Shown here: positions 25,198 to 34,200 of the stretch, piece by piece
How the letters are laid out: each line of letters opens with the position of its first letter
Numbering within the stretch: the first letter of the stretch is position 1
Assembly (NCBI GenBank): GCA_937125455.1
Contig: CAKZLK010000043.1
Location: 62,001-126,000 of the forward strand
Length of the DNA: 64,000 bases
Direction of reading: 5' to 3'
Source of the DNA: an uncultured Aequorivita sp.
Lineage (GTDB): Bacteria > Bacteroidota > Bacteroidia > Flavobacteriales > Flavobacteriaceae
Notes under the pieces: model-generated
What the model was told of the DNA's origin: nothing
The model's input: only the letters and a program-made list of their open reading frames with translations
The model's database searches: none
Made by a program: the position numbers and the translations under genes

Positions 25198-25950
25198 TTA
25201 TGAATAAATACCACCATTAATATTAATCACTTCTCCTGTTATGTATGACGCTTTTGGTGATGCTAAAAAACTAACCAAATGCGCCACTTCTTCAGCTTCT
25301 CCAAAACGATTTGCTGGAATCATTTTTTTAAGCTCTTTTTCATCAAGTTCAGCCGTCATATCACTTTTAATAAAACCTGGCGCTACAGCATTTACAGTGA
25401 TATTCCGCTTTGCAACTTCCTGGGCCAATGCTTTTGTAGCGCCAATAACAGCTCCTTTAGCTGCGGAATAGTTGACCTGCCCGGCAGTTCCTTTTAGTCC
25501 AGAAACAGAAACCATATTGATGACTCTTCCATATTTATTGACAAGTAATTTTTGAATCAACGCATTTGTAACGTTATAAAAACCGTTCAGACTAGTGTTG
25601 ATGACACTGTGCCAGTCTTCGGGCTTCATCCACATAAACAAGCCATCTTTCGTTATTCCAGCATTATTTATAATTACCTCAATGATAGCGTCTTTGTTGG
25701 CTTCATGCCATACGTCAAATGCCTTATTAACAGATTCAATGTTGGTTACGTCAAATTGGATTATTTCACCTTTCTTGCCAAGCGCTTCCACTTCTTTAAG
25801 GGTCTGCATTGCAGCTTCTTTATTGCCATTGTAATTAATCAACAGGCTGTAATCTAAATCTTTTGCCAATTGCAAACAAACTGCACGGCCAATGCCTCGT
25901 GAACCTCCAGTTACTAATGCGTATTTCTGTTTTGTTTTTTTTTCTTCCAT
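25198..25950 (-). CDS. 3-oxoacyl-ACP reductase (FabG-like SDR), pigment cluster
   Basis: A 250-residue short-chain dehydrogenase. The NADPH motif is TGGSRGIGRA (residues ~14-23); NNAG is at 95-98. The catalytic Ser148, Tyr161 and Lys165 (YSAAK) are present. It reduces 3-oxoacyl-ACP during polyene chain building (ApeQ-like). The next gene upstream (WG-repeat protein) ends 51 nt away; from here to 7737 the genes are packed with gaps under 31 nt. Confidence 0.92.
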   Translation of the reverse strand: MEEKKTKQKYALVTGGSRGIGRAVCLQLAKDLDYSLLINYNGNKEAAMQTLKEVEALGKKGEIIQFDVTNIESVNKAFDVWHEANKDAIIEVIINNAGITKDGLFMWMKPEDWHSVINTSLNGFYNVTNALIQKLLVNKYGRVINMVSVSGLKGTAGQVNYSAAKGAVIGATKALAQEVAKRNITVNAVAPGFIKSDMTAELDEKELKKMIPANRFGEAEEVAHLVSFLASPKASYITGEVININGGIYS

Positions 25951-26001
25951 TTAATTTTTTCTCGGAAAGTCACAAAGACTTAAGATTGTCTTTTTTTATT
26001 T

Positions 26002-27135
26002 TTACTTCGAAGTATCTACAAAAGCTTCGGCATTTTGATGCCATTTGCCTATAACTTCACCGTTTTCATTGATAAAGCCCCATTCTTTATTTTTCTTTAC
26101 GCGAGCAATGCCGTCAATAAAGCCTTTGTCAGATCCGCTTTGCAAAAAGCCGAACATTCCTATTGAAATATCATACTCCATTGGGATTACTAATTTTCCA
26201 GTTTTATCAACAAAACCCCATAGTTTTTTTTCTTTCACAGGGGCCAAGCCATTATCGGAAAATATTTCGGCATCTCTATATTTTGTATCGATTACCATTT
26301 CTCCTTTTTCATTAATATACCCCCATTCTTTGTCTTTATTCACAGGCGCAAGACCAGCGTTGAAAGCGCGGACCTTATCATAAGAGGGCTGGATTATCCA
26401 TTCGCCCTTACCGTTTATGAAACCCATCATTTTATTACTTCTAGCATACGTTAATGGGGAATCGTTTGTGAAATCCCAAATTTTATCTACACCATTAATT
26501 GGAGTAAAAGTTTCGTTAATCAGCACGCCAAAACTATCACCTTTTCTGGCCCAAATTCCGTTTTTGCTGAAATCGCCAATTTCGTTATAATCTGCCGGAA
26601 CAAATACTTTTCCTTTTTTATCTAGCAATCCCCAAGTTTCACCATTTTTGAATTTTGCATATCCGTTATTGAAACCTTTAATTTCATCATATTTTGGTTC
26701 CAGAATGGCTTTACCGCTTGTGTCTATTAAACCAATTTTTTCGCCACTTTTAATTATGGCTACTCCATTATCAAAATCGTAAACTTTATCGGTTGGGGGA
26801 ATATTTAAGGCTTCCCCTTTATTGTTAATGTATTTCCATTCATCATTCTGCATTACCACAGCGTAACCAGAATTAAATTCTTTTACCCGATCATACGTTG
26901 GTTGAATTACCCATTCACCAGAAGTATTTATAAATCCCCATTTTTTGTCTTTCATAGCTGCAGCATACTTGCCTGAAAAGCTAGCAGCCTTTTCAAATTG
27001 TGGTTGGATAGCATATGCGCCAGTTTTGTTTATATAACCAAACAAATCGTTGTCACGTACCAAAGCCAGTTCCTGTGCAAAAACTGCGGTTGTTACTAGT
27101 GAAAAAATAAGTGCGAAAGAAAAAATTGTTTTCAT
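26002..27135 (-). CDS. secreted WG-repeat protein
   Basis: 377 residues from the ATG at 27135, which begins a clear signal peptide (FSFALIFSLVTTAVFAQE). The rest consists of about ten WG repeats of ~35 residues (e.g. KWGFINTSGEWVIQPTYD, KEWGYINEKGEMVIDTKY). WG repeats form beta-structures in exported proteins of unknown function. It lies between the ammonia-lyase and ketoreductase genes, in the same direction. A TATTTTTG element at 27179-27186 suggests it may also have its own promoter. No link to pigment chemistry is visible, so it may be a passenger or an envelope partner. Confidence 0.88.
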   Translation of the reverse strand: MKTIFSFALIFSLVTTAVFAQELALVRDNDLFGYINKTGAYAIQPQFEKAASFSGKYAAAMKDKKWGFINTSGEWVIQPTYDRVKEFNSGYAVVMQNDEWKYINNKGEALNIPPTDKVYDFDNGVAIIKSGEKIGLIDTSGKAILEPKYDEIKGFNNGYAKFKNGETWGLLDKKGKVFVPADYNEIGDFSKNGIWARKGDSFGVLINETFTPINGVDKIWDFTNDSPLTYARSNKMMGFINGKGEWIIQPSYDKVRAFNAGLAPVNKDKEWGYINEKGEMVIDTKYRDAEIFSDNGLAPVKEKKLWGFVDKTGKLVIPMEYDISIGMFGFLQSGSDKGFIDGIARVKKNKEWGFINENGEVIGKWHQNAEAFVDTSK

Positions 27136-27178
27136 AATGATATCGTTTTGAGTTAGATGAGGAGAGACGAACAATTTA

Positions 27179-27186
27179 CAAAAATA
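27179..27186 (-). promoter_or_regulatory. candidate -7 element for WG-repeat gene
   Basis: On the minus strand this reads TATTTTTG, an exact TAnnTTTG Bacteroidota -7 element, 44 nt before the start codon. No good TTTG -33 element is seen at the expected distance, so support is moderate. Confidence 0.35.
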
Positions 27187-27194
27187 TTTCGTTC

Positions 27195-28721
27195 TTATTT
27201 TGTAGAATCCATCAAAAATTCTTTCACCTTGTTCACGTAGGGATACATTGTTACGTCTTCCTTGAAAACGGGTACTATGGCTCGGATTTCATTATACATT
27301 TTTTTGGTTTCCGACGAAACTTGGTCCTGAACCTTTAAATATTCTATTGCTTGGACGATTGTTATAAGCTCTATTGCAACTACTTCAAAAGCGTTTTCAA
27401 TCACTTTCTTGGCAATCAACGCAGCATTTGTTCCCATACTAACAATATCCTGATTGTCATTGTTGTTTGGAATACTGTGCACGTACATTGGGTTACTGAG
27501 CATTTGGCTTTCTGCGGTGGTAGAAGTGGCTGTAAATTGCACGCCCTGCATTCCAAAATTCAATCCCAACTTGCCCAGATTAACGAACGGTGGAAGTATA
27601 TCATTCAACTTTGAATTCAGTAAATAATTCAATTGGCGCTCGGAAAGCATCGTCATTTTTGCAACCACTATTTTCAGTTTGTCCATTTCCAAGGAAACAT
27701 AATCGCCATGGAAATTTCCGCCGTGATAGACATTTCGTTTTTCTACATCAACAATTGGGTTGTCGTTTGCTGAATTTACTTCTTCGATCAATATTTTTTC
27801 AACGGAATTCAGGGTATCCAATACAGGCCCCAAGATTTGAGGAACACAACGCAACGAATAATATTCCTGCACTTTTTCTACAAAAACTTCATCGTTTACA
27901 TTTCCATTGTATAAATGATGCTCCCGCTTTCGGGTCAGGCTGCTGTCTTTTAAATGGTCGCGCATCTTTTCGGCAATTTGGCGTTGCCCGTTGTGCTTTT
28001 TGGTTTGATTCAGTTCAAACGAAAGGTGATCGTCATAGGCTTTTACAATTTCGTTTATGGCAGAAGATGCTTTAATCATCCAGTCCATAATACGTTTTGT
28101 GTAAAGCACATTAACAACCCCTATACCAGTCATAACTGAAGTTCCATTCATCAATGCCAATCCTTCGCGGAGTTCAACTTGTATGGGTTGAAGGTTTTCA
28201 ATTTTAAAAACCTCTTCCGTTTTTCTAAGCTCTCCTTTATAAAAAACTTCGCCTTCGCCTATCAACACTAAAGCCAAATGGGCAAGCTGCACCAAATCGC
28301 CACTAGCCCCTACACCACCGTGCTCATAGATAAGAGGGATAATGTTCTTATTTAATAATTCGCCCATCAACTTAATAACTGAAGGGTGAACGCCACTGTT
28401 ACCAAGGCTCAAAGTATTTAAACGCGCAAGCATAGCAGCGCGAACATATTGTGCTGGAATTGGATTTCCCGTGCCAGAAGAATGACTGCGGATAAGGTTA
28501 TACTGTAACTGAATGCGCTCGTCGTCTTTTATTTTGTATTGCGCCATGGGACCAAAACCCGTATTGACACCGTAAATAATTTTGTTTTCAGAAAATTCTT
28601 TCAGAAATTCAAAACTGTTTTGAACCCTTTCTATTATATCTTTGTGAAGTTGGACGGATTCACCATTAAAGATTATTTTATCAAAATCGGCTATTTCCAG
28701 TTTTCCTTGTAATGTTGGCAT
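27195..28721 (-). CDS. tyrosine ammonia-lyase (HAL/PAL superfamily)
   Basis: A 508-residue aromatic amino acid lyase. The Ala139-Ser140-Gly141 triplet in HGGVGASGDLVQL makes the MIO cofactor; the catalytic Tyr50 is in IYGVNTGFG. The substrate-selecting segment is YNLIRSHSSGTG (residues 74-85), which as I remember it is the same as in the Flavobacterium johnsoniae tyrosine ammonia-lyase of the flexirubin cluster, and other blocks (NNNDNQDIVSMGTN, FVNLGKLGLNFGMQGVQF) also agree. It should convert tyrosine to 4-coumarate, the aryl starter of the polyene. It is the first gene of the leftward cluster and is divergent from the halogenase. A histidine lyase role is unlikely here because no other histidine-degradation genes are present. 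Confidence 0.9.
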   Translation of the reverse strand: MPTLQGKLEIADFDKIIFNGESVQLHKDIIERVQNSFEFLKEFSENKIIYGVNTGFGPMAQYKIKDDERIQLQYNLIRSHSSGTGNPIPAQYVRAAMLARLNTLSLGNSGVHPSVIKLMGELLNKNIIPLIYEHGGVGASGDLVQLAHLALVLIGEGEVFYKGELRKTEEVFKIENLQPIQVELREGLALMNGTSVMTGIGVVNVLYTKRIMDWMIKASSAINEIVKAYDDHLSFELNQTKKHNGQRQIAEKMRDHLKDSSLTRKREHHLYNGNVNDEVFVEKVQEYYSLRCVPQILGPVLDTLNSVEKILIEEVNSANDNPIVDVEKRNVYHGGNFHGDYVSLEMDKLKIVVAKMTMLSERQLNYLLNSKLNDILPPFVNLGKLGLNFGMQGVQFTATSTTAESQMLSNPMYVHSIPNNNDNQDIVSMGTNAALIAKKVIENAFEVVAIELITIVQAIEYLKVQDQVSSETKKMYNEIRAIVPVFKEDVTMYPYVNKVKEFLMDSTK

Positions 28722-28782
28722 TTATAGTTGAATCAAATGTTTACTAAATTATAGTCTAAAATAAATTGTTAACTTTAGATTG

Positions 28783-28790
28783 CAAATTTA
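28783..28790 (-). promoter_or_regulatory. candidate -7 element for flexirubin operon
   Basis: The 99-nt gap between the divergent lyase and halogenase genes contains, on the minus strand, TAAATTTG (TAnnTTTG consensus) 62 nt before the lyase ATG. No convincing -33 TTTG lies upstream, and no clear element was found for the halogenase. This gap must hold both promoters. Confidence 0.35.
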
Positions 28791-28820
28791 GAATTTTTTA
28801 ACAATCTATATCTTAATAAT

Positions 28821-30065
28821 ATGAATGATATTACTGTTGATGTGTTAATTATTGGTGCAGGACCTTCGGGTTGTGTAGCAGCTTCCTACTTAAAAAACAA
28901 TGGAATAAGCGCTAAAGTAGTTGAAAAAAGTAAGTTTCCACGTTTTGTGATTGGTGAAAGTCTTTTGCCACGTTGCATGGATCACTTTGAGGAAACCGGG
29001 CTTTTAGATTGTTTGATGGAGCAGAAGTTTGAAATTAAGGCTGGAGCACGATTTTTAAAAGATGATATTGTTTGTAATTTTGATTTTGGAAAAAAACACA
29101 CTCCCGGCTGGGATTACACCTGGCAGGTTCCACGTGCAGATTTTGACAATACCCTTGCCGAAGAAATCGTAAAAAAAGGGGTTGATGTTTCCTTTGGGCA
29201 CGAAGTTACTTCGGTAGAATTTGATGAGAATGGAAATTCCACAACAACAGTTAAAAATGAAGAAGGAAACGAATATAACATAAAAGCAAAATTCATCATC
29301 GATAGCAGTGGTTATGGAAGAGTTTTACCGCGTTTACTGGATTTGGAAAAACCCTCTACCCTAAACCCGAATTCGGCTATTTATACCCATGTAAAGGAAA
29401 CAGAACGCCCCGACGGTGTTGAAGGCACACTTATTACTTTTGATGTTGTGAAAGACGAAGTATGGCTTTGGGTGATTCCTTTTTCTAACGGAAACACGAG
29501 CATTGGATTTGTTGGGCCTACAGCGTTTATTGAATCCTTTAAAGGCACAAATGCTGAAAAGCTAAGTGAAATGCTGAAAATTTCTGATTACTATTACGAC
29601 AGGTTAAAAGATCAAGAATTTCTTTTTGAACCACATATAATAAAAAACTATTCAAAAGCTGTAAAACAACTTTACGGAAAAGGCTATGCACTCACGGGTA
29701 ATAGTGCTGAGTTTTTGGATCCAGTATTTTCATCTGGTGTTACTTTTGCCACTGAGTCTGGATTGAAAGCAGCAAAATTAATTACCAAAGAATTGAATAA
29801 TGAAAAAGTAGACTGGGAACAAGATTACACTGGTTATATAATGAAAGGTGTTGATGTTTTCAGAACTTATGTTAGCGAATGGTACTCGGGCAATCTTCAA
29901 AAAATATTTTTCCACCGTCCTGAAAACCCTGTGATAAAAGAGCAGATTTGTGCAGTACTTGCGGGCTATGTTTGGGATGAAACCAATCCCTTTGTAAAAA
30001 ACCACAACCGCCTTGTAAAGACGGTTGCTAAGGTTATTGATATGGAGAACGAGCGGGTGAGCTAA
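28821..30065 (+). CDS. flavin-dependent halogenase-family protein, pigment cluster
   Basis: A 414-residue FAD enzyme of the tryptophan halogenase / phenolic halogenase superfamily. FAD binding is at GAGPSG (residues 12-17). The halogenase-type WxWxIP motif is WLWVIP at 215-220. A catalytic-type Lys is in EIKAGARF (Lys73). The FxxPxxSxG motif reported for active halogenases is FLDPVFSSG at 298-306. It is transcribed divergently from the tyrosine ammonia-lyase across 99 nt. Some flexirubins are chlorinated on the aryl ring, so chlorination of the coumaroyl head is the likely role. A phenol hydroxylase activity remains possible. The gene ends 4 nt from the convergent secreted-protein gene. Confidence 0.85.
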   Translation: MNDITVDVLIIGAGPSGCVAASYLKNNGISAKVVEKSKFPRFVIGESLLPRCMDHFEETGLLDCLMEQKFEIKAGARFLKDDIVCNFDFGKKHTPGWDYTWQVPRADFDNTLAEEIVKKGVDVSFGHEVTSVEFDENGNSTTTVKNEEGNEYNIKAKFIIDSSGYGRVLPRLLDLEKPSTLNPNSAIYTHVKETERPDGVEGTLITFDVVKDEVWLWVIPFSNGNTSIGFVGPTAFIESFKGTNAEKLSEMLKISDYYYDRLKDQEFLFEPHIIKNYSKAVKQLYGKGYALTGNSAEFLDPVFSSGVTFATESGLKAAKLITKELNNEKVDWEQDYTGYIMKGVDVFRTYVSEWYSGNLQKIFFHRPENPVIKEQICAVLAGYVWDETNPFVKNHNRLVKTVAKVIDMENERVS

Positions 30066-30069
30066 TTTT

Positions 30070-30672
30070 TTATTTAGCCTTTTTCTTAATATTTGCCGCA
30101 ACTTCTTTAGCTAATTTCGCGTAAGCTTCAGAAATTCTGTAACCAGAATCGTAGTCCATTCCGAAAGCTCCGTTTCCTTCAACTTTGGTATAATCTGCTG
30201 AAAAAATAACGTTGCTTGGATCTCCAGTTTTATATACCGAAATAGTAGCTTCTATCTTTGAGTTTTTTCTAACCACACCCACGTTGTAACCAGCGTACAT
30301 CATTGTGGTGTGAACTTTCATTGTATATTCAGCGCCAATGTCTTTCCCTACTTTTATTTCACCATCGTCAAAACGTTTGTTGAATGATTCGATGAACTTA
30401 GGCTCATAACGATTTGGGCGGTCAGCAAACCAAGATTCCTTGAATTTTTCACCAGATTCTGGATTTTTCTCATCTCTTTTTGCCATTTTATCCTGTAGAA
30501 ACTCTTCTTCAGATTTGTATTTTGGGATGGAAAGGTCTGAATAATCAAACTCGAGATTGTAGGCAGCAATTCCTTTTAGGTTTTTGAAATCACCTTTTGT
30601 TACTTTCACTTTTTGTGAAAACATTAAAGAAGTGCAAAGCATCAAGGCAATCAGCATTAATTGTTTTTTCAT
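30070..30672 (-). CDS. secreted protein of unknown function
   Basis: A 200-residue protein with a Sec signal peptide (LMLIALMLCTSLMFSQ). The mature part is a mixed alpha/beta domain (GEIKVGKDIGAEYTMKVHTTMM, SNVIFSADYTKVEG) resembling flavobacterial periplasmic proteins related to lipoprotein/efflux families (a DUF4410-like pattern of variable strands). I do not recognise a defined function. It converges on the halogenase gene with a 4-nt gap and no visible terminator between them. Confidence 0.8.
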   Translation of the reverse strand: MKKQLMLIALMLCTSLMFSQKVKVTKGDFKNLKGIAAYNLEFDYSDLSIPKYKSEEEFLQDKMAKRDEKNPESGEKFKESWFADRPNRYEPKFIESFNKRFDDGEIKVGKDIGAEYTMKVHTTMMYAGYNVGVVRKNSKIEATISVYKTGDPSNVIFSADYTKVEGNGAFGMDYDSGYRISEAYAKLAKEVAANIKKKAK

Positions 30673-30703
30673 AATTAATTTATTTAATGGTTATTAGATT
30701 TCA

Positions 30704-30732
30704 CAAACATATTAAAATATTATTCAAACTTA
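30704..30732 (-). promoter_or_regulatory. tandem -7 elements upstream of secreted-protein gene
   Basis: On the minus strand two TAnnTTTG matches follow each other: TAAGTTTG (30725-30732) and TATGTTTG (30704-30711). They lie 32-60 nt before the start of the 200-residue secreted protein. -33 elements are not clear, so one or both may be used. Confidence 0.38.
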
Positions 30733-30880
30733 GAAATAAAAAACCCCCCAACCGATTTTTATAATTGGGATATGCAAACTGAAAACTGCAAAAAACCCAA
30801 AGGCAAGAAACTTTTGAAATTTTGCCATCCCCGGTCTCGTGAAACAAAAGGTTTTTTATTATTTGAAGAAGTTACATAAG

Positions 30881-30917
30881 ATAAAAAACCTCAATCTTTT
30901 TCAAGATTGAGGTTTCA
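30881..30917 (-). terminator. intrinsic terminator of tRNA-Gln
   Basis: A perfect 13-bp stem (AAACCTCAATCTT / AAGATTGAGGTTT, 30886-30898 with 30903-30915, 4-nt loop) is followed on the minus strand by a run of T residues. It starts about 8 nt after the tRNA 3' end. Confidence 0.85.
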
Positions 30918-30922
30918 TTTAG

Positions 30923-30995
30923 TTGGCCCACTAGGGCTCGAACCTAGACTCTTCTGTACCAAAAACAGACGTGTTGCCAGTTACACCATGGGCCA
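30923..30995 (-). tRNA. tRNA-Gln (anticodon UUG)
   Basis: The 73-nt cloverleaf has a 7-bp acceptor stem (TGGCCCA / TGGGCCA) and discriminator A. The anticodon stem TCTGT/ACAGA encloses the loop TTTTGGT, giving anticodon TTG. The T-arm contains GGTTCGAGCCC. CCA is not encoded. It is flanked by a promoter and terminator of its own, so it is a single-gene unit. Confidence 0.93.
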
Positions 30996-31056
30996 ATTCC
31001 AAAAACATTGAGCTTTCGCCCACCTAAACTAAAAATATTTTTTAGCTTGGGAGGTG

Positions 31057-31087
31057 CAAATTTAATACAAAGTTTGTCTTGTACAAA
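31057..31087 (-). promoter_or_regulatory. Bacteroidota-type promoter of tRNA-Gln
   Basis: On the minus strand TTTG (31084-31087) and TAAATTTG (31057-31064) are separated by 19 nt, an exact match to the TTTG-N19-TAnnTTTG promoter. The start would fall near 31050, giving a ~55-nt 5' leader. The leader itself contains an imperfect hairpin (31019-31056). Confidence 0.65.
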
Positions 31088-31230
31088 TATTTTATACAAA
31101 AAATGCAGTTTGTTATACGCAAACCTTTTTCATGTTAAAAATATCACATCATATTGCACGTTACATCAATTAGATACTTGGGGCTATCTATATTATTAGT
31201 AAATTCGTCCCATTAAAATTTTATGCATAT

Positions 31231-34200
31231 ATGGGTTCTTTCAATTTTACAAAATGGAACAAAATTACCGGTTGGCTTGTTTTTGCAATCGCTCTTACTA
31301 CATATTGGCTAACGGTAGAGCCGACGGTAAGTTTTTGGGATTGTGGCGAATATATTGCTACAGCCAGTAACCTTGAGGTTGGTCACCCACCAGGAGCACC
31401 ACTCTTTCAGCTTTTGGGGGCATTTTTCTCCATTTTTGCACCAGACGCTTCATATATAGCGCTCACCATTAATCTAATGTCTGTTTTTGCTAGTGCATTC
31501 ACTATTCTGTTTATGTTTTGGTCACTAACCATTTTGCTTACCAATGTGGTTTCAAAACACCAAGAAATTGATAGGACAAGTGCTATTGCCATAATTGGAA
31601 GTGCAGCAGTGGGTTCGCTCGCCTTTGCTTTTACAGATAGTTTTTGGTTCAATGCTGTTGAAGCGGAAGTTTATGCAAGTGCTGCCTTCTTAATGTCCGT
31701 TTTATTCTATACCGCGCTGCGTTGGGAACGCGAAATGTTAGAGCCTCGCGGCAATCGCTGGGTAATTCTTATTGCGTTTATCATCGGGCTTTCCTTTGGG
31801 ATCCACTTTATGGCTTTACTGACCATTCCCGCCATAGGATTTTTGTATTTCTTCAAACATTATAAAACCATTACTGTAAAAAATTTCATAATTGCCAATA
31901 TTGTCACTGTAGCTATTCTATTATTCATTTTTAAGCTTCTATTGCCAATGACCATGAAGTTTTTCAGTGCTTCGGAATTGTTTTTTGTAAACAGCATCGG
32001 GCTTCCTTTTAACTCTGGGACTATTTTCGCTGCAATACTATTCATCGTTCTTTTCGTTTACGGTTTACGCTTAACACGAAAAAAGGGATTTGCGCAATTA
32101 AATACACTGCTTCTTTGCGTACTTTTTATTTTCATAGGGTTTTCCAGCTGGTTGATGCTTCCAATTCGTGCCAATGCCGGTACAGTTATAAACGAAAACA
32201 ACCCTAATAACGCCCGTGAACTTCTGGCCTATTACAACCGTGAGCAATATCCGGAAACGCATTTATTCTACGGTCCTCTTTTCACTGAAAGCTATGTAGG
32301 ACTTGATGAAAACAACCCTTATAAAGACGACAAGCCTAAGTACGAAAAAGATGAGACGACAGGTAAATACGTGATCGTAAACAACTACAAAAATGCAAGC
32401 CAAAATACGGAGGATTCGCAAAAGGCTTTTCTGCCCAGAATGTGGAGTACAGAGCACGCATCAAACTATATGGAATTTACAGGTGGGCTTGATTTTTCGG
32501 TTAAAAGTGAATACTTAAGCGAACCGCGACTTGTTGATGAAGTCAATAAATTTAAACAGGCCAACAACCAAGGATTGGTTGATAAAGACGATTACGACAA
32601 GTTCCTGAAGAATTTTGGCCAATATCTAGACATCAAAAAACCTTCTTTCTTTCAGAACATGAAGTTTATGTTTGAGTTCCAGTTTGGGTATATGTACTGG
32701 CGCTATTTTATGTGGAATTTCACGGGAAGACAAGATGATGTGCAAGGCCAATACACAGATTTACACGGAAATTGGATAAGTGGCATAAAATTTATTGATG
32801 AGCTCAGATTAGGAAATCAGGACAAACTGCCATCTGATATGAAAAATAACAAGGCGCGTAATACTTACTTTTTTCTTCCTCTTATTTTAGGCATTATTGG
32901 CTTAGTTTTTCACTTTAAGAACGATCAAAAAAGTTTTTGGGTATTACTGGTATTATTCCTTTTCACAGGACTCGCCTTAAAGATATACCTCAACGAAAGA
33001 CCTTTTGAACCTCGCGAGCGTGATTATGCTTTAGTTGGTAGCTTCTATGTTTTTGCAATGTGGATAGGTTATGGAGTGTATGCGCTGTTTGACCTTATGA
33101 AAAATTATCTGAAACCAAAAGTGGCACTTCCCTTAGTACTCATTGTTTCAGCCCTAGCGGCACCTGTTTTGTTGGCAACCCAAAACTGGGACGACCACGA
33201 CCGAAGCAATCGTTATACCACACAATCGATGGGCAAAATGTACCTTGATTCATGCGACAAAAACGCAATACTCTTCACTATTGGAGATAATGACACTTTT
33301 GCACTTTGGTATGCACAGAATATTGAAGGTTATCGCCAAGATGTACGCATTGTTAATACTAGTCTGTTCCAAACAGATTGGTATATTGACGATATGAAGA
33401 AAAAAGCATTCACAAGCGATCCAATTCCTTCACAATTAACTCACGATAAATACAAGTGGGGTTCACGTGACTTTTTAATCTATCAAAAAACAACCCAGGA
33501 TACTATTGACATAAAGACCTGGATGAATTTTGTAGCAAACGACAGTCCCGCAACCCAAATGGAACTTCCAAGCGGGCAGGAAGTAAATACCTTCCCTTCA
33601 AAAGTAATCCGTGTGCCTGTAGATAAAGATGCAGTCCTACGAAACGGAATTGTCGACCCAAAAGATGCTGATAAAATTGTTCCGTATATAGATATTAATT
33701 TGAAAGGCGATGTTATTTATAAAAACCGAATGCTAATGCTGGACATCATTGCCAATAACAACTGGGAACGCCCAATTTATTTTAGCGGCGGAAGCTTTGG
33801 CGACGATGACTATCTATGGATGAAAGATTATCTGCAATTAGATGGTGTGGTTTATAAATTAGTTCCAATAAAAACTCCAATAAACAAACGTAGTCCTTTT
33901 GATATGGGCCGAATTGACGCTGACAAAATGTATGATATTGTTATGTCTTGGGATTGGGGGAACAGCGGCAGTCCGGATATTTACCATGACACTGAAACAA
34001 GAAGAAACGGCATTACCTACCGAAGCAACCTTGCGCGTCTTGCTGAAACTTTAATAAACAATGACGAAAAAGACAAGGCCGAAAAAATATTGGACCTTGC
34101 TATGGAAAAAATGCCTGTGAAATATTTTGAATATTACAGTTTGTTAGAGCCATACGTTATAGGGTATTACGAATTGGACAAAAAGGAAAAAGCACGTAAG

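Noticed and set aside
25951-26001. AAAGAC/GTCTTT hairpin between the WG-repeat and ketoreductase genes as an operon terminator
   Set aside because: The T-run lies on the wrong side for leftward transcription and the stem is short, so I do not call a terminator of the operon.
27590-28075. Plus-strand open frame of 161 codons opposite the tyrosine ammonia-lyase
   Set aside because: Shadow of a conserved coding region; composition unlike a real protein.
27195-28721. Histidine ammonia-lyase of histidine catabolism
   Set aside because: No hutU, hutI or hutG-like genes are nearby, the gene heads a pigment cluster, and the sequence agrees with the flavobacterial tyrosine lyase as I recall it.
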